The notes beneath the pieces were generated by a model. The model did no database searches and had not been told where the DNA came from. It saw only the letters and a program-made list of their open reading frames with translations. A stretch of DNA of 64,000 bases, from positions 1,132,001 to 1,196,000 of the forward strand of contig NZ_JAMZDX010000003.1 of the NCBI RefSeq assembly GCF_024172095.1, in the 5' to 3' direction. Made by a program: the position numbers and the translations under genes. The stretch is from Kitasatospora cinereorecta (lineage in GTDB: Bacteria > Actinomycetota > Actinomycetes > Streptomycetales > Streptomycetaceae). Positions 48,574-58,339 of this stretch are shown here, piece by piece (position 1 is the first letter of the stretch; each line of letters starts with the position of its first letter).

Positions 48574-51500
48574 ATGTTCGGCTTCGTCGTGCGTCGGCTG
48601 CGCGGGCGCCTGCCGTTGGCGACGGCCGCCCTGCTGACCGTACTGATCACCACCGCCGTGCTGACCGCGCTGGTGGCCTTCAACGCCGCGGTCGGCGACG
48701 CCGGTCTGCGCCGGGCCCTCCAGCACACCGACCACGCCCGGACCCTGGTGGTGCTCTCCGGCGACCGCGAGTCGGGCACCCGGGCCGCCGACGACACCGC
48801 GGTGACCGGCTTCGCCGACCAACTGTTCCCCGGCCTGCCGCACACCGTCACCGCCGCCGCCCGCAGCCGCGCGCTCGGCCTGACCGCCACGGCCGCCCCG
48901 GGCAAGGACCCGGACCTCACCCTGATCGCGGCCCTCGACCGGAACCGCACCACCCTGGTGGCCGGCAGCTGGCCTGCCCCGGCGGCGGGCAAGGACGGGC
49001 CGGTCGAGGTGGCCGTCCCGCAGGCCGCCCTCGCCGGGACCGGCCTCGCCGGCGCGGTGCTGCCCGCCCGGCTCGACCTCACCGACCGCTTCACCGGCCG
49101 GCCGGTCACCGTCCGCGTCACCGGCATTTACCGGCCCGCCGACAAGGACGCCGCGTACTGGCGCCTCGACCCGCTCGGCGGCCAGGGCGCCCAGCGGGCC
49201 GGCTTCACCACGTACGGACCGCTGCTCGCCGACGACTCCGTCTTCACCACCGGCGCCGTCGCCCAGGCCGGACGGTCCTGGCTGGTCGAGGCCGACTTCA
49301 CCGGGATCGACGCGGCCGGCGCCGAGGACCTGCGCGACGCGGTCGACCCGCTGACCCGGCAGGTCCAGCGCGCCGCCGCCGTCCGGGTCGACACCGCGCT
49401 GCCCCAGGCGCTGCGGGAACTCGCCGTGGACGCCACGGTCTCCCGCTCCACCCTGCTGGTCGGCGCCCTGCAACTGGGCGTGCTCGCCGCCGCCGCGCTG
49501 CTGCTGGTCGTCCACCTGCTGGCCGACCGGCAGACGGCCGAGAACCAACTGCTCACCGCCCGCGGCGCCTCCCGCCGCCGGATCGGCGCCCTCACCGCCG
49601 TCGAGGCCGCCCTGCTGGTGCTGCCCGCCGCACTGCTCGCCCCGCCGCTGACCCCGCTGCTACTGCGGTTGCTCACCGCGCGCGGCGCGCTCGCCGCCGT
49701 CAGCACGGGCACCGCCGTGCCGGGCATCGCCTGGCCGGTCGCGGCCGGCTGCGCACTGGCCTGCGTGGCGCTCACCGCCGTCCCGGTGCTGCTGCGCTCG
49801 GCCGGCGCCGCCGTGCTGCGCCGGGCCGGCCGCCGACAGGCCGTGGTGGCGGCGGTGGCCCGCTCGGGCGGCGACCTGGCCCTGGTGGCGCTCGCGGTGC
49901 TGGCGTACCGGCAACTCGACCGCTACGGCGGCGGCGTGGGCCCGGACGCCGACGGGCGGATCGGCGCGGATCCGCTGCTGGTGGCCGCGCCCACCCTGGC
50001 GCTGTGCGCGGGCACCGTGCTGGTGCTGCGCCTGCTCCCGTTCGCGGCCCGGCTGGGGGAGCGCCTCGCCACCCGGGGCCGGGGGCTGGCCCCGGCGCTG
50101 GCGGGCTGGCAGTTCGCCCGCCGGCCCGGCCGCGGCGTCGGCCCGGTGCTGCTGCTGGTGCTCGCGGTCTCGATCGGCATGCTGGCGATCGGCCAGCGCA
50201 CCACCTGGAACGACTCCCAGCGCGACCAGGCCGACTTCGCCACCGCCGGCGGCGTCCGGATCGCCGGTTCGGCGGTGCCCGCCGCCGGCCGCGGCGGCCT
50301 CTACCGGGCGCTGCCCGGCGGGGAGCGGCTGATCCCGGTCGCCCGCAGCGAGGTCCGGCTGCCCGACCGCAGCAGCGGCGAACTGCTCGCCCTGGACTCC
50401 CGCGCGGGCGCCGCCTGGCTGCAGGTCAGGCCCGACCTGCTGGACGGCCGCAGCCCCGCGCAGCTGCTGGCACCGCTGGCCGCCCCGGCCCCCACCGGGC
50501 CGCAGGCCGGCCTGCCGCTGCCCGGCTCCCCGCAGCGCATCGACCTGGACGTCACCACCCACGTGGTCTCCCGCGGCTTCCTGTTCGACCCGGTCGGCGA
50601 CCTGCCCGCGCCCTCCTCGCGCACCGTGGCCCTGCGGCTGCTGCTCCGGGACGCCTACGGCACCTCGTTCTGGGCGGCGGCGCCCACCCTCCAGGAGGAG
50701 GGCGCCCAGCACGTCTCGATCGACCTCGGCGAGCTGTTCGGCGCCCCGACCGGCGCCCCGGCCACGCCGCTGACCGTGGTCGCGGTGGAGGCCGAGAGCA
50801 CCCTGCGCCCGGACGAGACGATCAGCCAGCACCTCACCGTGGACCGGATCTCCGCCGCCGACACCGCCACCGGTACGGCCACCCCGGTCCCCGTACCGGC
50901 CGGGCTCGGCTGGGCCCTCGCCGCCGAGGACCGGCAGGGCCGGGTGGCGACCAAGAGCGTCACCGTCCGCGCCGAGGCCGAGCACCCGATCGTCCTCGAC
51001 TTCACCAACACCGTCGGCGGCGGCTTCCGGATGACCCTCACCCCCGCCGGCGCCGACGGCAGGGCCGCCGCCGTGCCCGAACTCACCGGCGTCGCCACCC
51101 GCGGCTACCTGACCGCGGTCGGCGGCCGGGTCGGCGACCGGATCAAGGTGCCGGTCGGGACCACCAGCGTGCAGGTCACCGTCACCGCCGCCGTCGAGGC
51201 GCTGCCCACGGCCGCCGGGTCGGCGCTGCTGGTCGACCTCGGCGCCCTCGACCGGGTGCTCACCGCCGCCCGGCAGCCCGGCCCGACCCCCACCGAGTGG
51301 TGGCTGCCCGCCGCCGGCCCCGGCGACCCGGCGCCGGCCCAGGCCGCCCAGCGGCTGCGCGCCCTGCCGCAGGCCCAGAGCCTCACCGTCCGCGACGAAC
51401 TCGCCGCCCAGCTGCGCGCCGATCCGCTGGGCGCCGCCCCGCAGAGCGCGCTGGCCGCCCTCGCGGTGGCCGCCGCGGTGCTGGCCGCGATCGGCTTCGC

Positions 51501-51858
51501 CGCCGCCTCGGCCGCCGCGGCCGGCGAGCGGACCGCCGAGTTCGCCGTCCTGATGGCACTCGGCGCACCCCGGCGCCGCCTGGTCCGCACCGTCGCCGCC
51601 GAACAGGGCGTCCTCGCGCTGCTCGGACTCGGCGTCGGACTCGGCCTCGGCGCGCTGCTGGTCCACCTGGTGGTGCCGCTGCTCGTCCTCACCCCCGCCG
51701 CCCGCCCACCCGTGCCCGAGGTGCTGGTACGGCTGCCGTTCGGCCAGGTCGCCGCGCTGGCCGTGGCGATCGCCGCCGCCCTGGTGCTGCCCGCGCTGCT
51801 GGCCGGCCGGCGCCACCGCGACCTGACCGCCCGGCTGCGCCACGTGGAGGAGATGTGA
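48574..51858 (+). CDS. FtsX-like permease of an ABC transporter
   Basis: 1094 residues from ATG 48574. It starts with a helix (LPLATAALLTVLITTAVLTALVAF) and a very large outside region, with about eight further helices in two groups and MacB/FtsX-like ends (ELAVLMALGAPRRRLVRTVAAEQGVLALLGLGVGLGLGALL). It is the membrane partner of one of the two ABC ATPases here. Mechanotransmission permeases of this type move lipids, peptides or antibiotics, not ions. The stop overlaps the next gene by GTGA, suggesting a heterodimer with it. Confidence 0.8.
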   Translation: MFGFVVRRLRGRLPLATAALLTVLITTAVLTALVAFNAAVGDAGLRRALQHTDHARTLVVLSGDRESGTRAADDTAVTGFADQLFPGLPHTVTAAARSRALGLTATAAPGKDPDLTLIAALDRNRTTLVAGSWPAPAAGKDGPVEVAVPQAALAGTGLAGAVLPARLDLTDRFTGRPVTVRVTGIYRPADKDAAYWRLDPLGGQGAQRAGFTTYGPLLADDSVFTTGAVAQAGRSWLVEADFTGIDAAGAEDLRDAVDPLTRQVQRAAAVRVDTALPQALRELAVDATVSRSTLLVGALQLGVLAAAALLLVVHLLADRQTAENQLLTARGASRRRIGALTAVEAALLVLPAALLAPPLTPLLLRLLTARGALAAVSTGTAVPGIAWPVAAGCALACVALTAVPVLLRSAGAAVLRRAGRRQAVVAAVARSGGDLALVALAVLAYRQLDRYGGGVGPDADGRIGADPLLVAAPTLALCAGTVLVLRLLPFAARLGERLATRGRGLAPALAGWQFARRPGRGVGPVLLLVLAVSIGMLAIGQRTTWNDSQRDQADFATAGGVRIAGSAVPAAGRGGLYRALPGGERLIPVARSEVRLPDRSSGELLALDSRAGAAWLQVRPDLLDGRSPAQLLAPLAAPAPTGPQAGLPLPGSPQRIDLDVTTHVVSRGFLFDPVGDLPAPSSRTVALRLLLRDAYGTSFWAAAPTLQEEGAQHVSIDLGELFGAPTGAPATPLTVVAVEAESTLRPDETISQHLTVDRISAADTATGTATPVPVPAGLGWALAAEDRQGRVATKSVTVRAEAEHPIVLDFTNTVGGGFRMTLTPAGADGRAAAVPELTGVATRGYLTAVGGRVGDRIKVPVGTTSVQVTVTAAVEALPTAAGSALLVDLGALDRVLTAARQPGPTPTEWWLPAAGPGDPAPAQAAQRLRALPQAQSLTVRDELAAQLRADPLGAAPQSALAALAVAAAVLAAIGFAAASAAAAGERTAEFAVLMALGAPRRRLVRTVAAEQGVLALLGLGVGLGLGALLVHLVVPLLVLTPAARPPVPEVLVRLPFGQVAALAVAIAAALVLPALLAGRRHRDLTARLRHVEEM

Positions 51859-54638
51859 CCAGGCGCGCAAGCGGCCCCACCCGGCGGCCGACCGGCCCCG
51901 CCCCCTGGGTCCGCACCCGGCTGCGGGCCACCCCGTACGCCGCGCTGCTCACCGCCGCGCTGGTGCTGGCCACCGCCTTCCTCGCGGCCGCCCTGCCGCG
52001 GGCGCTCGACCGCTCCGCCGACGGCGCGCTGCGCGAGCTGGTCGCCCGCAGCGGCCCGACCGCCGACGCCCTGCTGGCCACGACCACCACCCCCCAGCGC
52101 GCCGACTCCACCGCCGCCGACGCCCGAGCCGCCGACCTGGACCGGGTCGCCGGGACGTTCGCCTCCCACGTGCGCGACCCGCTGCGGATCGCCCCCGCCG
52201 GCGAGGTGTACGGCTCGCGCAGCCGGTCCGTCCGCGTGCTGCCAGGACCGTCGCTGCCCCGCCCGGGCAACCTCCCTCCGGTGGCCCTGCTCGGCTACCT
52301 GAACGACCTGCCCTCGCACGCCGTCCTGACCGCCGGCCGCTGGCCGGACACCGTGCACGGCGCACGCTACGAGGCGGCGCTCAGCGAGCCGGTGGCCCGG
52401 CTGCTCGGCGTGCACCCGGGCGACCGGCTGGACGCGGGAGACGCCACCGCCCGGCCCGAGGACGGCCGGGCCGAGCTCGAGGTGGTCGGCGTGTTCCGGC
52501 CGACCGACCCCGCAGGCAGTGCGTTCTGGTCCGGCGTCGACTGCGCGACCGCCCCCTGCCAGGAGTTCCGCGAGGTCGACGACACGCCCCTGCCGTACTG
52601 GCAGGTCCGGGCCATGGTCGGCCGCGGCGAGCTGGACGCCCTGCCCACCTGGGCGCAGGGCAGCGAGGACTTCTTCCAGATCCCGCTGGACCGCGACGCG
52701 TTCCGGACCGACCGGCTGCCGGCCGTCCGCGGCGCGATCGGCTCGCTGCTCTCCGGGCCGCAGTTCGTGGCCCTGCAGCAGGCCACCGCCCGGGTGGACT
52801 TCCGGGTCACCTCCCCGCTGCCCACCCTGTTCGCCGACGCCGAGCACCGGCGGGCCGCCATCGCCCCGCTGACCGTGCTCGGCCCGGTCGGCGCGGCCGG
52901 CGTCGCCTGCACCGTCCTGCTGCTGGCCGCCGCCCTGGCGACCGACCGCCGCGCCGCCGAACTGCGGCTGCTGCGCGCCCGCGGCGCCTCACCCGGCGGC
53001 CTGCTGCGCCGACTGCTCGGCGAGAGCGCCGCCACCGTGCTGCCCGCAGCCGTGGCCGGTACCGCCCTCGCCCTGCTCACCCTGCCCACGCCGCGCTGGG
53101 GCGGGGCCGTGCTGGGCGGCGCCGCGGTCGGCCTGGTCGCGCTGCTGGCCTTCCCGGTGCACGCCCTGCGCACCTCGGCGCCCGCGGCCGGCCCGGCCGC
53201 CGCCGACCCCGGCCGCGCCGACCGGCGCCGGCTGGTGCTCGAAGGGACCGCCCTGGTGGCGGCCGCCGCCGCGGTGGTGGCCGTCCGGCGGCGCGGCGTG
53301 GCACCGCCCGGAGGCGGCGTGGACCTGCTGCTGGTGGCCGGCCCGCTGCTGCTCGCCCTGGTCGGCGCGCTGCTGCTGGCGCGCTGCCACCCGCCGCTGA
53401 TCGGCTGGGCCGCCCGCCGGGCCGCCCGCCGCAGCGGACTGGTCGGCTTCCTCGGCCTGGCCCGGGCCGCCCGCGGCGGTGGCGCCCGCCGCCGCCCCAC
53501 CGTGCTGCCGCTCCTCGCCCTGCTGCTCGCCGTGACCACCGCCGGGTTCGGCGCCACCGTGCTGTCCTCGGTGGACACCGGCCGCGAGCGCGCCGCCCGC
53601 CAGGAGGTCGGCGCCGACGCGCGGGTCACCGGCGTCGACGGCGCCGCCCTGCCGGACGGCTTCGCCGACGCCGCCGCCCACCTGCCCGGGGCGCGCGGCG
53701 GCGTACCCGGCTGGGTGGACTACCTCGCCTCGGTCGCCACCGGCGACGGGGACCTGCTCCCCAACGTCACCGTGCTGGTGATCGACCCCGGCCCGTACGC
53801 CGAGCTGGCCCGCCGGGCCGGCCGCGGCACCTTCGACCCGGCCGTACTCGCCGCGGGCGGCCCCACCGACCCGGTGCCCGCCCTGGTCAGCCACGGCGTC
53901 GCCGAACGCCTCGACACGGCGCCGCACGACGCCCACCTGTCCGACGGCCACGTCATCGGGATGCGCAAGGCCGGCGAGATCGACTCGCTGCTGACCGGCG
54001 GCGGCGAGGTGGTGCTGCTCCCGGCGGCCCAGGTCCGGACCCGGCTGCACGTGGCCGACCACCCCAACCTGTGGTTCGGCACCGGCGACCTGCGCGCCGA
54101 TCCGCTGCGCGCGCTGCTGCGGCGCTCCGGCCCCGACGACGGGTACGAGGTGCGGACCGCCGCCGACGTCGTCGACCGGCTCGCCGGCGACCCGCTGCAG
54201 AAAGCCGCCGCCCGGATGTTCGACGCCTCGATCGGCGCGGCGGCCGGCTTCGCGGTGCTGGCCGTGCTGCTCACCCTGGTCCGCTCCGGACCCGAGCGGG
54301 CGGCGGTGCTGGCCCGGCTGCGCACCATGGGCCTGCGGCCCCGCCAGGGCCTCGCCCTGATCCTCGCCGAGGCGCTGCCGCACACCCTGCTGGCCGCCGC
54401 CGTCGGCGCCCTGGTCGCGACCGTGGCCGCGCTGCTGCTGGGCCCGGCCGTGGACCTGGCCGCGGTGATCGGCGCGACGGCGACCGGCGGGTCGGGCGGC
54501 GTCCGCCCGGCCGCCCTGCCGCTGCTGGGCCAGGCCGCCCTGCTGGCCGCCGTCGCCGCGGCGACCGTCCTGGCCGAGGCGGCGATCTCCGGCCGACGAC
54601 AGATCACCACCGAGTTGAGAGCGGGGGACGAGCGGTGA
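51855..54638 (+). CDS. Second FtsX-like permease of the ABC transporter
   Basis: 927 residues from GTG 51855. It has the same layout as the preceding gene: an N-terminal helix (PYAALLTAALVLATAFLAAAL), a big extracellular domain, a middle group of helices (VGAAGVACTVLLLAAALATDRRAAELRLLRARG) and a C-terminal group (GFAVLAVLLTLVRSGPERAAVLARLRTMGLRP). The two permeases overlap and would pair. The ABC ATPase at 54635 follows with another GTGA overlap, so the three are one transcription unit. Confidence 0.8.
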   Translation: MTRRASGPTRRPTGPAPWVRTRLRATPYAALLTAALVLATAFLAAALPRALDRSADGALRELVARSGPTADALLATTTTPQRADSTAADARAADLDRVAGTFASHVRDPLRIAPAGEVYGSRSRSVRVLPGPSLPRPGNLPPVALLGYLNDLPSHAVLTAGRWPDTVHGARYEAALSEPVARLLGVHPGDRLDAGDATARPEDGRAELEVVGVFRPTDPAGSAFWSGVDCATAPCQEFREVDDTPLPYWQVRAMVGRGELDALPTWAQGSEDFFQIPLDRDAFRTDRLPAVRGAIGSLLSGPQFVALQQATARVDFRVTSPLPTLFADAEHRRAAIAPLTVLGPVGAAGVACTVLLLAAALATDRRAAELRLLRARGASPGGLLRRLLGESAATVLPAAVAGTALALLTLPTPRWGGAVLGGAAVGLVALLAFPVHALRTSAPAAGPAAADPGRADRRRLVLEGTALVAAAAAVVAVRRRGVAPPGGGVDLLLVAGPLLLALVGALLLARCHPPLIGWAARRAARRSGLVGFLGLARAARGGGARRRPTVLPLLALLLAVTTAGFGATVLSSVDTGRERAARQEVGADARVTGVDGAALPDGFADAAAHLPGARGGVPGWVDYLASVATGDGDLLPNVTVLVIDPGPYAELARRAGRGTFDPAVLAAGGPTDPVPALVSHGVAERLDTAPHDAHLSDGHVIGMRKAGEIDSLLTGGGEVVLLPAAQVRTRLHVADHPNLWFGTGDLRADPLRALLRRSGPDDGYEVRTAADVVDRLAGDPLQKAAARMFDASIGAAAGFAVLAVLLTLVRSGPERAAVLARLRTMGLRPRQGLALILAEALPHTLLAAAVGALVATVAALLLGPAVDLAAVIGATATGGSGGVRPAALPLLGQAALLAAVAAATVLAEAAISGRRQITTELRAGDER

Positions 54639-55666
54639 CCACCGAAGACGCCCGGGCCACGTCCGGACAGGAGCCGAGGAGCCTGGCGGAGCTGCGCCGC
54701 GCCGCACTGGCCGCGGCCGAGCCGAGCAACCACGGCGCCGACGCGGCGATCGTCTGCGACCGGCTGGTGCGCATCTACACCGCCGACAAGGTCGAGGTCC
54801 AGGCCCTGCAGGGCCTCGATCTGACCGTGGACCGGGGCGACCTGGTGGCCCTGGTCGGTGCCTCCGGCAGCGGCAAGTCCACCCTGCTGAACATCCTCGC
54901 CGGGCTGGACGTCCCCTCCGCCGGCAGCGCCTCGGTGGGCGGCTGCGACCTGCTCACCATGACCGCCAAGGAACGCCTGCGCTACCGGCGGGAGGTGGTC
55001 GGCTTCGTCTGGCAGCAGACCGCGCGCAACCTGCTGCCCTTCCTGACCGCCGCGCAGAACGTCGCGCTGCCGATGCAGCTGCGCGGCGAGCGCGGCGGCC
55101 GGGCCGCCCGCCGCCGCCACGCCGCCCGGGTCGGCGAACTGCTGGAGGCGCTCGACATCGCCGCCCTGGCCGACCGTCGCCCGGCCCAGCTCTCCGGCGG
55201 CCAGCAGCAGCGGGTGGCGATCGCGGTGGCGCTCGCCAACGACCCGGCCGTGCTGCTCGCCGACGAGCCCACCGGCGAGCTGGACTCGGAGACCGCCGCC
55301 GGCATCTTCGAGGCCTTCCGGACGGTCAACCGGGAGCTCGGCAGCACCGTGGTGATCGTCACCCACGACCCGATGGTGGCCGGCGAGGTGCGGCGCACCG
55401 TCGCCATCCGGGACGGGCGCACCAGCAGCGAGGTGCTGCGCTCGCTGGTCCCGGACGCGGAGGCCGAGGACGGCGAGCGGATCGGCGAGCGCGAGTACCT
55501 GATGGTGGACCGGGCCGGCCGCATCCAGCTGCCCCGGCACTTCCTGGCCGCGCTCGGGATGGAGCACCGGGTGGCCGCCGACCTGGCCGCCGACCACATC
55601 GCGCTCCGCCCGGACGCGGCCCACCCGAGGGTCAGCGCAGCTCGTCGGCCAGCAGACCCATCGTGA
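54635..55666 (+). CDS. ABC transporter ATP-binding protein with AbrB-like C-terminal extension
   Basis: 343 residues from GTG 54635, overlapping the permease stop. ATPase motifs are Walker A GASGSGKS (75-82), QQ after VGFVW in the Q-loop, signature LSGGQ (186-190), Walker B LLADEP (207-212) and the His in VTHDPM. The segment of about residues 287-326 (EYLMVDRAGRIQLPRHFLAAL, then HIALRP) resembles a SpoVT/AbrB swapped-hairpin domain, which normally binds DNA or forms oligomers. I cannot tell its role here; it could dimerise the ATPase or contact a regulator. It drives the two overlapping permeases, and its 3' end overlaps the convergent GNAT gene by 35 bases. Confidence 0.85.
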   Translation: MTTEDARATSGQEPRSLAELRRAALAAAEPSNHGADAAIVCDRLVRIYTADKVEVQALQGLDLTVDRGDLVALVGASGSGKSTLLNILAGLDVPSAGSASVGGCDLLTMTAKERLRYRREVVGFVWQQTARNLLPFLTAAQNVALPMQLRGERGGRAARRRHAARVGELLEALDIAALADRRPAQLSGGQQQRVAIAVALANDPAVLLADEPTGELDSETAAGIFEAFRTVNRELGSTVVIVTHDPMVAGEVRRTVAIRDGRTSSEVLRSLVPDAEAEDGERIGEREYLMVDRAGRIQLPRHFLAALGMEHRVAADLAADHIALRPDAAHPRVSAARRPADPS

Positions 55667-56156
55667 ACATGTCGAACCACTGCCCGTCGCGCCGGAAGAC
55701 CTGGCGCAGCCGGCCCTCCTCGACGAAGCCGACCTTGCGGTAGACCGCCTGTGCGGACTCGTTCTCGGTCACCACGGTGAGCGAGACCTTGTGCAGCCGC
55801 ATGTCCTGGAAGCCGAAGCGGCACACCGTGCGCACCGCGTCGGTGGCGAAGCCGCGGCCCCAGTGGTCCTTCTCGCCGAGGTAGATGTCGAGCTTGGCGA
55901 TGCCCTTCTCCGGCTCGGTGCCGTGCAGCATCACCAGGCCGATCAGGGTGGAGTCGGCGAGGGACTCGATGCCGAACAGCGCGTCGGCGTAGGAGTTGCG
56001 CGGGCGCTCCTGGAGCCAGGAGCGCACGTGCTCGACGGTCTGCGGATAGCCGTCGTCCATCCACCTCATCACCTCGGGGTCGTGGTTCCACCGCCACAAC
56101 GCCTCGGCGTCGTCCGGGCCCATCGCCCGCAGCCCCACCAGCTCTCCGCGCACCAT
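55632..56156 (-). CDS. GNAT-family N-acetyltransferase
   Basis: 174 residues from ATG 56156. MVRGELVGLRAMGPDDAEALWRWNHDPEVMRWMDDGYP is the RimJ/RimL-type opening, followed by YLGEKDHWGRGFATDAVRTVCRFGF carrying the acetyl-CoA loop (normally R/QxxGxG/A) and KVSLTVVTENESAQAVYRKVGFVEEGRLRQVFRRDGQWFDMFTMGLL. It uses acetyl-CoA to acetylate a protein N terminus or a small molecule. It is convergent with and overlaps the end of the ABC ATPase gene. Confidence 0.9.
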   Translation of the reverse strand: MVRGELVGLRAMGPDDAEALWRWNHDPEVMRWMDDGYPQTVEHVRSWLQERPRNSYADALFGIESLADSTLIGLVMLHGTEPEKGIAKLDIYLGEKDHWGRGFATDAVRTVCRFGFQDMRLHKVSLTVVTENESAQAVYRKVGFVEEGRLRQVFRRDGQWFDMFTMGLLADELR

Positions 56157-56253
56157 CCGCGCCTCCCCGCACACCTCGTCGGAACGTGACCGGTCTTGAT
56201 CATGACCGGCCCCCGGAAGTGCTACCACGCCCCGGCCCCGGGCTTCAAACGGC

Positions 56254-56823
56254 TCAGTCGAGGTCCTCGGTGCGGCCGAGGGCGTCGGGCTGGGTCTGCT
56301 CGATCCGGCGCAGCATCCGCGAGAGCAGGCCCGCCAGCGCGCCGCGCTCCTCGGGCGCGATGTCCTGGAGCAGGTCGGCCTCGAAGACGGCGGCCATCCG
56401 CATCAGCTCCAGCCACTTGTCGCGGCCGGTCTCGGTGAGCTCGATGATCACCCGGACCCGGTTGGCCTCGTCGCGTTCGCGGGTGACCAGGCCGTCGGTG
56501 ACCATCCGGTCGATCCGATGGGTCATGGCGGCCGGGGTGAGGCCGAGCCGCTTGGCGAGGTCGCCGGGGCCGAGCCGGTACGGGGCGCCGGCGAAGACCA
56601 GGGCCTTGAGCACCTCCCACTCGGCGGAGGTGATTCCCAGCACAGCCAGCTGGCGGCCGTAGGCCACGTTCATCCGCCGGGAGACCCGGGACAGGGTGGA
56701 GACGATGGTCTCCACCTGGGGGTCCACGGTCGGGAACTCCCGCTGATAGAGGGCCACTTGCTCGGCGATGCCCAGTTCGCCGGCGTCGGCGGGTGCTGGT
56801 CTGCGTGCGCTCATGCCGGTCAT
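56254..56823 (-). CDS. MarR-family regulator of the divergent MFS exporter
   Basis: 189 residues from ATG 56823; starts at 56835 and 56814 are also possible. The winged helix (RQLAVLGITSAEWEVLKALVFAGAPYRLGPGDLAKRLGLTPAAMTHRIDRMVTDGLVTRERDEANRVRVIIELTETG) is standard MarR. Helices before and after form the dimer. It is divergent from the MFS gene and probably represses it, with release by the transported drug or a phenolic. Confidence 0.88.
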   Translation of the reverse strand: MTGMSARRPAPADAGELGIAEQVALYQREFPTVDPQVETIVSTLSRVSRRMNVAYGRQLAVLGITSAEWEVLKALVFAGAPYRLGPGDLAKRLGLTPAAMTHRIDRMVTDGLVTRERDEANRVRVIIELTETGRDKWLELMRMAAVFEADLLQDIAPEERGALAGLLSRMLRRIEQTQPDALGRTEDLD

Positions 56824-56853
56824 TCTTCCACGCATCCTGCAGTTGTTAAGCCT

Positions 56854-56883
56854 TTGACGCTTCAGGCTTCCACCTCGTAGAGT
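56854..56883 (+). promoter_or_regulatory. Promoter of the MFS transporter gene
   Basis: TTGACG (56854-56859) and TAGAGT (56878-56883) are 18 bases apart, a good vegetative-type pair. It sits between the divergent MarR and MFS genes, where MarR binding would block it. The AGAG-TTTAG-CTCT symmetry at the -10 may be part of the operator. Confidence 0.6.
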
Positions 56884-56935
56884 TTAGCTCTGAAATCTTC
56901 CAGGATGAAGTTCTGAGACCTAAAGGGGTGTGCAA

Positions 56936-58210
56936 GTGAAGCAGCGGGGCGGCCGCCTGCGTCGCGTCCAGATCGGCAACGCGCTCAGTGCCTTCGGCAG
57001 CGGGTTCACCTTGCCGTACATGTTCGTGTACGTGGACCAGGTGCGGGGGCTGGGCTCCGCGGCGGCCGGCGCGGTGTTCACCGTGTTCGCGCTGGCCGCG
57101 CTGGCCGTGCTGCCGTTCACCGGCCGCGGCATCGACCGGTACGGTCCGCGCCCGGTGCTGCTGGCGGGATCCGCACTGGCGGCGACCGGCGCGTTCGCCT
57201 TCGGGCAGGCCGCGACCACCCCCACCCTGCTGATCGCCTCCTTCCTGTTCGGCGCGGGCGTCACCACCTGCCAGCCGGCGCTGGCCACGATGATCGTCCG
57301 GCTGACCCGCAAGGAGCAGCGCTCGCACGCCTTCGCCCTGCAGTTCACCCTGGTCAACCTGGGCATGGGCCTCGGCGCCCTGGCCGGCGGCCAGATCGTG
57401 GACGTCGCCGAGCCGGCCAGCCTGACCCGGCTGTTCACCATCGAGGCGCTGACCTTCCTCGGCCTCGCCGCCGTCACCGGCACCGCCCGGATCCCGGCCG
57501 CGGCCGAGGAGAGCGCCGACGGTCGCAAGGCCGCCGAGCCGGTCGGGCTGCGCGCCCTGGTCGCGGACAAGGCGATGCTGCGGCTGTGCCTGCTCGCCGG
57601 GCTGATCTTCTTCACCTGCTACGGCCAGTTCGAGTCCGGTGTCGCCGCCTTCGCCACCGACACCGTCGGCACCGCCCCGGCCACCCTGGGCCTGGCGATC
57701 GGCGCCAACGCGCTGACCATCGTGGTGCTGCAGATGTTCGTGGTCCGGATCACCGAGCGCCGCCGCCGCACCACCGCGATGGCCGCGGCCGGCGTGGTCT
57801 GGCTGGCCGCCTGGGGCATGGCGCTGGTCGCCGGCCTGATCCGCTCCGAGGCGCTGGCCGCGACCGTGGCGATCGTCGCGATCTACGCCCTGTTCGGTGT
57901 CGGCGAGTCGCTGCTCGCCCCGACCCTCGGCCCGATCGTCGCCGACCTGGCCCCGACCCGGCTGCTCGGCACCTACAACGCCGGCTACGCCCTGGTGAAG
58001 CAGATCGCCGTCGCGGTCGGCCCGGCCGTCGGCGTGCTGCTGGTCGGCTCCGGCACGTGGCCGCTCTACCTGGCCGCGATGGCGCTGTGCACGCTGCTGA
58101 TCGTCGCGCTGTCCTTCCGGCTGCGCGGCCACCTGACCCCGGCCCAGGACAACGTCCGGGTGCTGACGGTCGCTCAGCGACCGGTGCGGGAGCTGCGCAC
58201 GGCGGCCTGA
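56936..58210 (+). CDS. Major facilitator superfamily transporter
   Basis: 424 residues from GTG 56936 (AAAGGGG 7 bases upstream; a GTG at 56930 is less well placed). Twelve hydrophobic segments are recognisable. The first (LSAFGSGFTLPYMFVYVDQVRG) and the loop 2-3 motif (GRGIDRYGPRPVLLAG, the MFS motif A) are typical of MFS exporters. It uses the proton gradient to move a small molecule, probably outward. The MarR gene next to it suggests drug-responsive expression. Confidence 0.88.
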   Translation: MKQRGGRLRRVQIGNALSAFGSGFTLPYMFVYVDQVRGLGSAAAGAVFTVFALAALAVLPFTGRGIDRYGPRPVLLAGSALAATGAFAFGQAATTPTLLIASFLFGAGVTTCQPALATMIVRLTRKEQRSHAFALQFTLVNLGMGLGALAGGQIVDVAEPASLTRLFTIEALTFLGLAAVTGTARIPAAAEESADGRKAAEPVGLRALVADKAMLRLCLLAGLIFFTCYGQFESGVAAFATDTVGTAPATLGLAIGANALTIVVLQMFVVRITERRRRTTAMAAAGVVWLAAWGMALVAGLIRSEALAATVAIVAIYALFGVGESLLAPTLGPIVADLAPTRLLGTYNAGYALVKQIAVAVGPAVGVLLVGSGTWPLYLAAMALCTLLIVALSFRLRGHLTPAQDNVRVLTVAQRPVRELRTAA

Positions 58211-58339
58211 CGGTCGGTGACACCCGCGGCCCCCGCGCCGCCCGGCCCCGGCCCCCGCGCCACCGCGTGCGGGGCCGGGGCCGCGGGTTTACGCTCGAAC
58301 GGCGTAACGTCGGAGCGGGCCGAGGCGAGGTGTGCCGCC

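Noticed and set aside
49660..51870. 736-residue minus-strand open frame
   Set aside because: Antisense to the first FtsX-like permease; low-complexity Gly/Gln/Arg composition typical of a GC-rich shadow frame.
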